A stretch of 64,000 nucleotides of DNA from Planctomycetota bacterium. GTDB lineage: Bacteria > Planctomycetota > SZUA-567 > JAFGGJ01. The DNA lies in contig JAFGGJ010000030.1 of the NCBI GenBank assembly GCA_016930595.1, positions 1 through 64,000 on the forward strand, read 5' to 3'. The notes beneath the pieces are model-generated. The model saw only the letters and a list, made by a program, of their open reading frames with translations, made no database searches and was not told the origin of the DNA. Position numbers and translations under genes: made by a program. Below are positions 1 to 8,489 of this stretch, one piece after another. Positions within the stretch are counted from its first letter, which is position 1. Each line of letters starts with the position of its first letter.

Positions 1-103
1 CTCGCCAATTCCGCGCCAAACCCGCGCCGAATTGCGATCCTGTAGACGTTTTCGGGCCGTTTTCACGCGTGTGTCGTATACTCTTGTGGTAGATTCGGAC
101 CTC

Positions 104-119
104 TGGCACGGAATTTGCT
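104..119 (+). promoter_or_regulatory. Near-perfect sigma-54 (-24/-12) promoter motif TGGCACG-GAAT-TTGCT, pointing antisense into the DUF481-like gene
   Basis: TGGCACGGAATTTGCT read directly; GG-N10-GC spacing matches the sigma-54 consensus TGGCACG-N4-TTGCW. Confidence 0.5.
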
Positions 120-125
120 AGTGCG

Positions 126-1190
126 TCAGAACGCGAACCCGATGCCCGCAAACAGCGTGACGTCGTTTTCTTCGCGCCCCGGGGCCGGATCGGAATCGTA
201 GTCGTCGATGAAGCTCAGCCGCAAGCTCAAGTGCTCGCTCAACTTGCGCCTCAACGTCGTCTCCGCGTGGATCCTGTGGTCGCCCGCGTCGAAACCGTAT
301 TCCCAGGTGACCGTCTGGACGAACTGGAAACCCTTGGAAATATTCCACGTCAGTTCCAGGCCGGTGAGCGTGCCGGCGGTGCTCTCGTCGGGAACCGGGT
401 CTGCGTTGTTGGTATCGACGTACGCGAGGCCGGCGCGGAAATCGACGGTGAGGTTTTCCCGGGAAGGCATGCGGACGCCGAGCCCCGCGGCGGAAGTGGT
501 GCGGAGGGAAATATCGGCGAAATGATCGTGCTCTTCCTTGAGCTCGTACCAGCTGAAGAACTTCGGCCGGTGGCGGTAGTCATAGCGGAGCGACAGGAGA
601 CCCTTGCCGACGTTGGCGACGTCGGATTCTTCGCCGTATTCGTAGAGAGCGGCAACGGTGAGCCTGTCGCGTTTCGATTCCCTGGCGAGCTTTGCCCTGG
701 CGGCAATGACGGCGTCCCGGCTGTTGCCGGAATGAGCGGTGTAGGAAACGTCCAGCGTGCCGGACCACTTCGCGGCGGAAGCAAGGACGTCGGGGCTGGT
801 GCGCTCCATCAGGCGGCGTGCGGCGGCTTCGTCCGAGGCGTCGCGGCCCATGAAGGCCACTTCGGCGACGGGGATGAGGAGGTCGCCGCCGGCGGCGCCG
901 CGGGGCGTGAGCCTGAGTTCGCCCGGGGCGGCGAAGGAAACGGTGGCGGCCAGGCGGTCGCCGGAAGCAGTCTCGACGGGGATGGGTTTTACGGTACGTA
1001 CGGCCCACACGCCGGGCCAGTGTATGGAGATTTCGCCGGCGTAGGAGGTTTTGAAGACGAGCCTGTCGGCGGCGAGAGTGACGATTTCGCCGGTAAGCGT
1101 ATCGCCGTTGGACATGATGATCTCGTCGGCGTGGAGGGCCGCGCAGGCCGCGGCGGCGAGGAAGAAGGCGGAGGCAACGATCCTGGACAT
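126..1190 (-). CDS. DUF481-family (YdiY-like) outer-membrane protein
   Basis: Signal peptide MSRIVASAFFLAAAACAALHA, then IIMSNGDTLTGEIVTLAADRLVFKTSYAGEISI and a beta-rich C-terminus typical of DUF481; start moved to the Met with the signal peptide. Confidence 0.75.
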   Translation of the reverse strand: MSRIVASAFFLAAAACAALHADEIIMSNGDTLTGEIVTLAADRLVFKTSYAGEISIHWPGVWAVRTVKPIPVETASGDRLAATVSFAAPGELRLTPRGAAGGDLLIPVAEVAFMGRDASDEAAARRLMERTSPDVLASAAKWSGTLDVSYTAHSGNSRDAVIAARAKLARESKRDRLTVAALYEYGEESDVANVGKGLLSLRYDYRHRPKFFSWYELKEEHDHFADISLRTTSAAGLGVRMPSRENLTVDFRAGLAYVDTNNADPVPDESTAGTLTGLELTWNISKGFQFVQTVTWEYGFDAGDHRIHAETTLRRKLSEHLSLRLSFIDDYDSDPAPGREENDVTLFAGIGFAF

Positions 1191-1270
1191 TTGCGGTAGC
1201 TCCTTACACGGGGCGGTACTGCATACCGGGACAGTGTAGAGGCAAAAGTTCCGGAGGTCAAGGAGCAAGA

Positions 1271-1292
1271 CGTGCCGGGAGACACCGGCACG
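1271..1292 (-). terminator. Hairpin downstream of the aminotransferase gene
   Basis: CGTGCCGG-gagaca-CCGGCACG perfect 8-bp stem; only a weak T-rich run follows on the - strand. Confidence 0.4.
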
Positions 1293-1309
1293 GGCGGGCG
1301 GCGGAAGGG

Positions 1310-2512
1310 TCAGGATTCCTGGAGGAAGGCGGCCATGGCGGCAACGCCTTTTTCAATCTGTTCAATGGAGCAGGCGTAACTGAGGCGGACGCAGGAGTCG
1401 TCGCCGAAAGCGACGCCCGGCACGACGGCCACGTGGGCCTTGTCGAGCAGGGCGCCGGCAAAGGACATGGAATCCGCGACCTGGACGCCGGCGACGGTAC
1501 GGCCGTAGTGGGAGCTGACGTCGGGCATGACGTAGAAGGCGCCACCCGGGAGGGGACACTTGACGCCTGGGACGGCGTTGAGGAGTTCGACGATGCGGTT
1601 GCGGCGGCGTTCGAAGGCGGAGCGCATCCGTTCGACGGTATCCGGCATGGCGGGGTCGGAGAGGGCGGCGAGTGCGGCGTACTGGCACGGGGTGGCGGGG
1701 TTGGAAGTGGACTGGCTCTGGAGGTTGCCGACGGCCTTGACGAGGGAGGAGGAGGTCGAGGCGATGTAACCGATGCGCCAGCCGGTCATGGCAAAGGCCT
1801 TGGAATGGCCGTTGACGGTGACGGCGAGGTCCATCATGCCTGGGAGGGAAGCGATACTGACGTGGGAGTTGCCGTCGTAGAGGAGTTTTTCATAGATTTC
1901 ATCGGAAAGGCACCAGATGCCGGCGTGGGAGATTACGCCGGCAAAGGCGGCCATTTCATCGGCGGAATAGACGGCGCCGGTGGGGTTGGAGGGGCTGTTG
2001 AGGATGACGGCCTTGGTCCTGGGGGAGATTGCGGCCCGGAGGGCGTCCGGGGCGATGCGGAAGCCGCTTGCACCGGAGCTCTCGACAAAGACGGGTGTGC
2101 CGCCCGCGTACTGGACCATGGCGGGATAGCTGACCCAGTAGGGCGAGGGAATGACGACTTCGTCGCCCGGGTCCACCAGGGACATGATAACATTGAAGAG
2201 GGAATGCTTGGCGCCGCAGGAGACGACGATCATGGAAGGATCGTATTCGAGACCGTTGTCGCGCCGGAGCTTGTCGGCGACGGCCTGCTTGAGCTCGGGA
2301 ATGCCCGTAACGGGCGTGTAGCGCGTGCGGCCCTTGCGGATGGCGTCGATGCCGGCGTCGCAGACGGCCCCGGGCGTGTCGAAGTCGGGTTCGCCGGCGC
2401 CGAAGTTCACGACGTCAACGCCGTCGCGCGCCAGGGCCTTGGCCCTTGCGGAGACTTTAAGGGTGGGGGATTCGCCGATGGAGGAGGTCCTGGCGGCCAG
2501 GGGCAGGGTCAT
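1310..2512 (-). CDS. Pyridoxal-phosphate aminotransferase class I/II (aspartate aminotransferase-like)
   Basis: MTLPLAARTSSIGESPTLKVSARAKALARDGVDVVNFGAGEPDFDTP, NSPSNPTGAVYS, and VNGHSKAFAMTGWRIGY around the PLP lysine. Confidence 0.92.
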   Translation of the reverse strand: MTLPLAARTSSIGESPTLKVSARAKALARDGVDVVNFGAGEPDFDTPGAVCDAGIDAIRKGRTRYTPVTGIPELKQAVADKLRRDNGLEYDPSMIVVSCGAKHSLFNVIMSLVDPGDEVVIPSPYWVSYPAMVQYAGGTPVFVESSGASGFRIAPDALRAAISPRTKAVILNSPSNPTGAVYSADEMAAFAGVISHAGIWCLSDEIYEKLLYDGNSHVSIASLPGMMDLAVTVNGHSKAFAMTGWRIGYIASTSSSLVKAVGNLQSQSTSNPATPCQYAALAALSDPAMPDTVERMRSAFERRRNRIVELLNAVPGVKCPLPGGAFYVMPDVSSHYGRTVAGVQVADSMSFAGALLDKAHVAVVPGVAFGDDSCVRLSYACSIEQIEKGVAAMAAFLQES

Positions 2513-2659
2513 GCGATAATCCTTTCGGTACGGACCGGGGATATATTTTCGGGAAAAACGGGTCCATGTAAAGCGAAGGCGCCGGAGGAGGGGTAAAGCC
2601 GAGGAAAACATGTTCCGATAAAAGGAGGGGAGAAACCGCGCCGGGAGGGCGCGCGCGGC

Positions 2660-3361
2660 GTGAAAGGTGCGGACGTGGCAGGAAAAGAAGGCGAATTGCT
2701 GCTGGAGGGGGGCAGTTTCGGCACGGCGACGGTGTTTTCGATAATACTGCATGCTCCGCTGGTGGTGCTGCTGATGCACGGGACGTCGCCGCGCGAGAGG
2801 GTCGAAAACGCCACGCCGCTGCTGGAGGCGGCGTATGCGGGGGGGCGGGTGCAGGAAATAAGCTGCCGGACGGGAGCGGCGCTGCCGGAGTTCCGGCCCG
2901 GGGACCCGCGCACGGGGCCCGCGCGGCGCAGGCTGGACGCTGCGGGGACGATCGAGCTGCCGCGTCTGATAGAGCGGCCGGCGCTGCGGGGAATAGCGGA
3001 GAAGAGCCGCGCCCCGGCGCTTCCCTGCCTGACGAAACGCGCCGCATCGGCGCCGAACGCCGGGGACCGCGGGCAGAACTGGTTCAACTGGTACACGCGC
3101 GAGATAAGGGAGCGGATCGAAACGAATTTCCCCGCGGAGCCGCTGAGGACGCGCGGGATCCACGGGGAGGTGTACTTCCAACTGAGGCTGCAGCCCGACG
3201 GGGGGGTAAGGAGGGTGGACGTGCTGAGGGCGGACCACCCGGCGCTGGAAGAGGCGGTGCAGCTTGCCGTCAGGAACGCGCAGCCGTTCCCGGGCTACCG
3301 GGCGCTGGGGCTGAAGGCGTTCCCGCCGCTGAACATGACGTGCAGCGTCAGCCCGAGATAG
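2660..3361 (+). CDS. TonB-like energy transducer / TonB C-terminal domain protein
   Basis: N-terminal TM segment followed by YTREIRERIETNFPAEPLRTRGIHGEVYFQLRLQPDGGVRRVDVLRADHPALEEAVQLAVRNAQPFPGY. Confidence 0.6.
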   Translation: MKGADVAGKEGELLLEGGSFGTATVFSIILHAPLVVLLMHGTSPRERVENATPLLEAAYAGGRVQEISCRTGAALPEFRPGDPRTGPARRRLDAAGTIELPRLIERPALRGIAEKSRAPALPCLTKRAASAPNAGDRGQNWFNWYTREIRERIETNFPAEPLRTRGIHGEVYFQLRLQPDGGVRRVDVLRADHPALEEAVQLAVRNAQPFPGYRALGLKAFPPLNMTCSVSPR

Positions 3362-4097
3362 GTTCTATGCCGAGTGCGGCGGCGAGAAAGACGAGAGCTT
3401 CCTGGACGCGGCAGTCCCAGTAGCCCCATTCGTGTGCGCCGGGGAATTCGTGGTATTCGTGGGAGACGCCGAGTTGCTGCAGGCGAGCGTGAAGGCTGCG
3501 GTTATGCTGAAGGAGGGCGTCTTCGGTGCCGCAGTCGAAGCGGAGGGGCGGAATGAGGGCGCGGTTCTTTTCGGCGAGGGCGAAGACGTCTTCGTCGGGG
3601 TTGGGGAGGGCGCCGAAGATACGGGCGGTTTCTTTGCTGCGTTCGGGTCCGGGCGCGGAATGACCGTAGGAGTAGGCGCCCGAGTGGCCTGCGATGCCGG
3701 AGAAGCGGCGGGGATGCTTGAAGCCGAGCTTGAGCGCGCCGTAACCGCCCATCGATAGGCCGCCGATAACGCGGGCTCGATCAGAGCCGGTGCGAGCGGG
3801 GAAGAATTTTTCGACGTAGCCGATGACGTCCTTCATGACGAGATCTTCGTAAGCGAAGCCCTGTTCGGCGTTCGTGTACCAGCCGCGGCCGCCGTCGGGC
3901 ATGACGACGATCAGGGGGAGCCGGGCCACGTAGCGTTCGATGGAGGTGCGGCGGCACCAGATGCTGTAGCTGTCGGAAAGGCCGTGAAGGAGATAGTAAA
4001 CGGGGAAGGGGCCGTCGCCGACGTCGGGAAGAATGACGTTCATGGCGGACTGCATCTGGAGGGACTGGGAGAAGAAAGACACGTTGAGGAGGGACAC
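3348..4097 (-). CDS. Esterase D / tributyrin-esterase-like alpha/beta hydrolase
   Basis: PVYYLLHGLSDSYSIW, RARVIGGLSMGGYGALKLGFKHP (GxSxG), HEWGYWD. Confidence 0.85.
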   Translation of the reverse strand: MSLLNVSFFSQSLQMQSAMNVILPDVGDGPFPVYYLLHGLSDSYSIWCRRTSIERYVARLPLIVVMPDGGRGWYTNAEQGFAYEDLVMKDVIGYVEKFFPARTGSDRARVIGGLSMGGYGALKLGFKHPRRFSGIAGHSGAYSYGHSAPGPERSKETARIFGALPNPDEDVFALAEKNRALIPPLRFDCGTEDALLQHNRSLHARLQQLGVSHEYHEFPGAHEWGYWDCRVQEALVFLAAALGIEPISG

Positions 4098-4256
4098 GTG
4101 GGCCTCCTTTCCATCCTGGGCCGAAGGATAATGTTAGCGGGTGCGGGGCGGATATAAAGCGGAACGGGAGAATAAGGAAAGACGACAGAAAAGGTATGAA
4201 TACTTGAAAGCCCCGGGGCAATCGCTAGACTTATGGAAAGCGGAGGTTCCGACGGC

Positions 4257-4847
4257 ATGCAACAGAGACAATACCTGTCAACCGGCGAACTGGCCAAGCT
4301 GTGCAACATGACGAAGCACACGGTGCTGACGGCGATAGGCAACGGAGTCATAACGACGAGCCGGACGCCCGGGGGACACCACAGGATCCACGTGGACGAG
4401 GCGAAGGTGTTCCTCGAGAGCCACGCGATACCGGTAACGAAGCTGGCGGGGGTAATGCCGTCGATCCTCGTGGTGGACGACGACAAGGACACGCTGGAGC
4501 TGATAAGACGCGCCCTCGCCAACGAGAGCGTAATAGTGGAAATGGCGAGGTGCGGGTACGACGCGGGAGCGATGGCGGCCAAGATGCGCCCGCAGCTTAT
4601 AGTGCTGGACATACTGCTGCCGGACATAGACGGGCGGACGATCTGCCGGCAGATCCGGCAGAACCCGGTATCGCGGAACACGCGCGTGCTGGCGATAAGC
4701 GGGCTGCGGGGGAAGGAAGAGGAAGAATCCATATATGCGGCGGGGGTGGACGACTACCTGCAGAAGCCGTTCAGCCTGCAGGAGCTGCGAGCGAAGATAA
4801 CGACGCTGCTGAGGCGGGCGCCACAGCCGCACGAGACCGCCCACTAG
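4257..4847 (+). CDS. N-terminal excisionase/MerR-like HTH fused to a C-terminal response-regulator receiver domain
   Basis: YLSTGELAKLCNMTKHTVLTAIGNGVITTSRTPGGHHRI (HTH), then ILVVDDDKDTLELI...LIVLDILLPDIDG...DDYLQKPF (receiver). SD-like GGAGG precedes ATG 4257. Confidence 0.85.
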   Translation: MQQRQYLSTGELAKLCNMTKHTVLTAIGNGVITTSRTPGGHHRIHVDEAKVFLESHAIPVTKLAGVMPSILVVDDDKDTLELIRRALANESVIVEMARCGYDAGAMAAKMRPQLIVLDILLPDIDGRTICRQIRQNPVSRNTRVLAISGLRGKEEEESIYAAGVDDYLQKPFSLQELRAKITTLLRRAPQPHETAH

Positions 4848-4992
4848 CCCGGAGGGAAAAAGCGACCCGGGGGCGAGGCGGAGTGAAGGGTTCGGGCGCG
4901 GAGAACGTCATATCGGGTAGCGCACGGGAGTCGCCGCGCTATACTGTTGTGCTCGATAATCAAGGCTTTTACAGAGCGAGAAGGGGTATGAC

Positions 4993-5943
4993 ATGCCTGT
5001 GGTGAAAGTGGAGGACCTGACGAAGCGATACGGGCAGATAGTCGGCATAGACGGGGTGAGTTTCGAGGTGGAAAAGGGGGAAGTGGTGGGGCTGCTGGGG
5101 CCGAACGGGGCCGGGAAGTCCACGACGATGCGGATCCTGACGTGCTTCATGCCGGCGACGTCGGGGGACGCGCAGGTGGCGGGGCACGACGTTTTCAGCC
5201 AGTCGCTGGAGGTAAAGAAGCACGTGGGGTACCTGCCGGAGAACGTGCCGCTGTACCCGGAGATGCGTGTCAGCGAGTATCTCGACTACCGCGGGGTGCT
5301 GAAGGGGCTGCGGCGCCCGGAGCGCAGGAAACGGACGGCGGAAGCGCTGGAGCGGACGCGGACGAAAGAAGTGGCGGGGCGGATCGTGGGGCAACTGTCA
5401 AAGGGGTACCGGCAGCGCGTGGGGCTGGCGGACGCCCTGCTGCACGACCCGGACGTGCTGATACTCGACGAGCCGACGGTCGGCCTGGACCCGAACCAGA
5501 TACGCGAGACGCGTGCGCTGATCAAGGAGCTGGGCGAAAGCCACACGGTGATCCTGTCGACGCACATACTGCCCGAGGTGGAGATGGTGTGTTCGAGGGT
5601 GCTGATAATGAACGCGGGCAAGCTGGTGCCGCAGGAGGTGATAGACCGGTACCTGAAGAGGTCGGGCTTCCGGCTGGTGCTGACGGGCGACTGGCCGGGG
5701 ATTCAGAAGAAGCTGACGGCCATAGAGGGGGTGAGCAGGACGCAGCTGCTGGACAAGACGCCGGAACTGACGGTGTCGGTGGAGACCCGGCAGGGAACGG
5801 ACCTGCGGGAGAAGATATTCGACGCGGTGGTGGGAGGCGGCGGGAAGGTGCTGGAGATGAGGCAGGCTGCGCTGTCGCTGGAGGAGGCGTTCACGCGAAT
5901 CACGACGGCGGACACGGCCGCGGCGGACGAGGAGGCCGCGTAA
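4993..5943 (+). CDS. ABC transporter ATP-binding protein (GldA-like)
   Basis: Walker A GPNGAGKST; signature LSKGYRQRVGLADALLHDPDVLILDEPTVGLDPNQI. Confidence 0.93.
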   Translation: MPVVKVEDLTKRYGQIVGIDGVSFEVEKGEVVGLLGPNGAGKSTTMRILTCFMPATSGDAQVAGHDVFSQSLEVKKHVGYLPENVPLYPEMRVSEYLDYRGVLKGLRRPERRKRTAEALERTRTKEVAGRIVGQLSKGYRQRVGLADALLHDPDVLILDEPTVGLDPNQIRETRALIKELGESHTVILSTHILPEVEMVCSRVLIMNAGKLVPQEVIDRYLKRSGFRLVLTGDWPGIQKKLTAIEGVSRTQLLDKTPELTVSVETRQGTDLREKIFDAVVGGGGKVLEMRQAALSLEEAFTRITTADTAAADEEAA

Positions 5944-6677
5944 TGAAGAAGATACTGGCGATATGCAGGCGTGAGGCGTTCGCGTATTTCTACGGGCCGA
6001 TATTCTACGTGGCGGCGACGTTCCTGACGTTCATGATAGGCTTCACGTTCTACCAGATAGTGAAGCACGGGTCGGGGATAGACGCGAACATCGGGTACAT
6101 AACGGAGATGGGCGGATCGCTGCTGCTGTTCATAACGCCCATGCTGACGATGCGGCTGTTTGCGGAGGAATACAAGCAGGGGACGATGGAATCGCTGATG
6201 ACGGCGCCCGTGACGGACTGGCAGGTGGTCATCGGGAAATACCTGGCGGTATGCGCGGTGACGATGGCGATGTTCCTGCCGATGCTGGTGCACGTGGGGG
6301 TGCTGTACGCCCTGGGGAAGCCGGCCGCGGCGACGACGCTGACGCTGGCGGCGGTGCTGTTCGTGTGGGGGGCGTTCTATGCGGCGGTGGGGCTGCTGGT
6401 GAGTGCGTTCACGAGGGAGCAGGTGGTAGCGGCGGTGCTGGGCCTGGCGGCGAACGTGGTGCTGTGGATAGTGGGTTTCTGGCTGGGGCAGACGGACTTC
6501 GTGAAGCGCGTGGAATGGCTGGACAAGGCGGTATCGTACGTGGGGTTCTACACGCACCTGGAGCCCGCCCTGCGCGGCGTAGTGGACACTCGGGACATAG
6601 TGTATTTCGCCGGGGCGATAGTATTCCTGCTGTTCGCGACCGTCCGTGTGCTGGAATCGCGGAAGTGGAGAGGTTGA
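5943..6677 (+). CDS. ABC-2 type permease (GldF-like)
   Basis: TAATG overlap with the ATPase; MKKILAICRREAFAYFYGPIFYVAATFLTFMIGF, several TM segments, EEYKQGTMESLMTAPVTDWQVVIGKYLA. Confidence 0.9.
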   Translation: MKKILAICRREAFAYFYGPIFYVAATFLTFMIGFTFYQIVKHGSGIDANIGYITEMGGSLLLFITPMLTMRLFAEEYKQGTMESLMTAPVTDWQVVIGKYLAVCAVTMAMFLPMLVHVGVLYALGKPAAATTLTLAAVLFVWGAFYAAVGLLVSAFTREQVVAAVLGLAANVVLWIVGFWLGQTDFVKRVEWLDKAVSYVGFYTHLEPALRGVVDTRDIVYFAGAIVFLLFATVRVLESRKWRG

Positions 6678-6680
6678 GAG

Positions 6681-8447
6681 ATGAAGATCGACATCCGGAA
6701 ACTGGAAGCGCCGATAGCCGGGCTGGAGAAACGCTGGGAGGCGGTACCCGGGCTTCTGAAGCGCCTGGCGATGCCCGTGGGCTTCGTGGGGCTCCTGCTG
6801 CTCATCGGCGACCTGCTGCTGTGGATAGCACGAGGGAGGCTGTTCGACCTGTGGGGATCGCTGGCGTTTGCGGGCGGGCTGGTGCTGATGCTGGGCGGCA
6901 TCGGGCTGAACACGCCGGGGTTCCTGCGGGCGGCGCTGGAGTTCGCCGGGCCGAGGCGTGCGCTGTACGGGACGAACGCGCTGGTGGTGGTGGCGCTGGC
7001 GTTCGTGGTGCTGACGTTCGCGAACTACTTTGCGAGCAGGTACTACGTGAGGTGGGACCTGTCGCCGGACAACATCTACACGCTGCACGAGCGGACGGCG
7101 AACCTGCTGAAGAAGATAGACGAGGACGCCGACGAGAAGGGCGACCTGGAGATACACTACTTCTACGATCCCGGCCCCCTGCCGTATTCGAACTTCTACC
7201 TCAGCCGTGAGATGCAGAACCTGCTGGCGGAATACGCGGCCAAGTCGGACCACGTGAAACTGCATCTCTACAGCGCTACAAACATAGCGGACCAGGAGCG
7301 GCTGAAGGCGGCGCTGGCGCGTCTGAAGATAGACCCGAGCGCGGTGCCGCTGGACTGGGTGCTGATAACGTACAACAACGAGAAGCAGCGCAAGGACCTG
7401 AAACGGACGGACCTTGTGGAGCAGGCCCCCCCGATGTACGGGCCGCCGCCGGAGCCGAAATTCAAGGGAGAGGACGCCATATCGACGGCGATAAGGGACC
7501 TGCTGCAGTCGGAATCCGTGGTGTGCTATTTCATGACGGGGCACGGGGAGCGGGACACGGGCAACACGCAGGGGAGCATGGTGGTGCTGCTGGAGAACCT
7601 GCGGGGGCTGAACATGACGGTGAAGACGCTGGACTTTGTGGCGACGCCGATCATCCCGACGGACGCCCGGGTGATAGTGATAGCGGACCCGCGTGAGCCG
7701 GCGTTCCGGCCGGTGGAGATAGACAAGCTGCGTGCGTTCGTGGAGGACAGCATGGGCAGCGTGATCGTGATGGCGGAGCCGTACACGCTGAGGAAGCAGG
7801 GGAGGAGTTCGGGCATAGGGGAATTCCTGTCGCGCTACGGGATAAGGCTGCGCGACGACCTTGTAACGGTGCAGATGCAGGCGGTGCTGGGCGGCATGAC
7901 GCTCCGGCCGCAGATACTGGCGAACCAGTACATGCCGCCGCATCCGGCGACGGCGCCGCTGGAGAAGGCGCACCAGCCGGTGTATTTCGACTATGCGTGC
8001 GCGCTCCAGGCGGGGCAGGCGATGGACGAGAGGTACGCGGCAGTGGCGCTCGTGCGTGCGCCCGAAACCATCGGTGCGATGAACACTGAAGACGTGGAGC
8101 AGGCGCAGCGCAACATGCTGCAGGGGCCGATAGTGCTGGCGGCCGTGAGCGAGCCGAAGAACCCCGACGCCAAGCTGGGGCGGGTGGCGGCGTTCGCCGA
8201 CACGGACTTCGTGGCGCTGGGGCCGGACATAGCGCAGAAGGGGCCCGGCCTGAACCTGGTGACGAACGTGATATCGCACTTCGCCGGGAAGAAGGAAAAC
8301 CTCGGCATAGAGGAGAGGAAGCCGACGCGCCGGTTCATCAACTTTTCGCCCACGGCGCAACGTGTACTGTATTTCGGCGTGGTGCTGGCACTGCCCATAC
8401 TGGTGATATTTTCGGGGATATTCATCCTGCTGATCCGCCGCAGGTGA
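6681..8447 (+). CDS. GldG-like ABC-associated membrane protein
   Basis: TM segments flanking a large soluble domain; RWDLSPDNIYTLHERTANLLKKI and YFMTGHGERD; follows ATPase and permease. Confidence 0.85.
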   Translation: MKIDIRKLEAPIAGLEKRWEAVPGLLKRLAMPVGFVGLLLLIGDLLLWIARGRLFDLWGSLAFAGGLVLMLGGIGLNTPGFLRAALEFAGPRRALYGTNALVVVALAFVVLTFANYFASRYYVRWDLSPDNIYTLHERTANLLKKIDEDADEKGDLEIHYFYDPGPLPYSNFYLSREMQNLLAEYAAKSDHVKLHLYSATNIADQERLKAALARLKIDPSAVPLDWVLITYNNEKQRKDLKRTDLVEQAPPMYGPPPEPKFKGEDAISTAIRDLLQSESVVCYFMTGHGERDTGNTQGSMVVLLENLRGLNMTVKTLDFVATPIIPTDARVIVIADPREPAFRPVEIDKLRAFVEDSMGSVIVMAEPYTLRKQGRSSGIGEFLSRYGIRLRDDLVTVQMQAVLGGMTLRPQILANQYMPPHPATAPLEKAHQPVYFDYACALQAGQAMDERYAAVALVRAPETIGAMNTEDVEQAQRNMLQGPIVLAAVSEPKNPDAKLGRVAAFADTDFVALGPDIAQKGPGLNLVTNVISHFAGKKENLGIEERKPTRRFINFSPTAQRVLYFGVVLALPILVIFSGIFILLIRRR

Positions 8448-8489
8448 TTCCGGCCGCACAGAGCGCGTTACTGAAGTTAGGAGGATAGG

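Noticed and set aside
231-1199. 322-aa + strand ORF downstream of the sigma-54 motif
   Set aside because: Low-complexity antisense reading of DUF481; the promoter motif alone does not make it coding.
1433-2596. 387-aa + strand ORF opposite the aminotransferase
   Set aside because: Gly/Asp-rich antisense shadow of a clear PLP enzyme.
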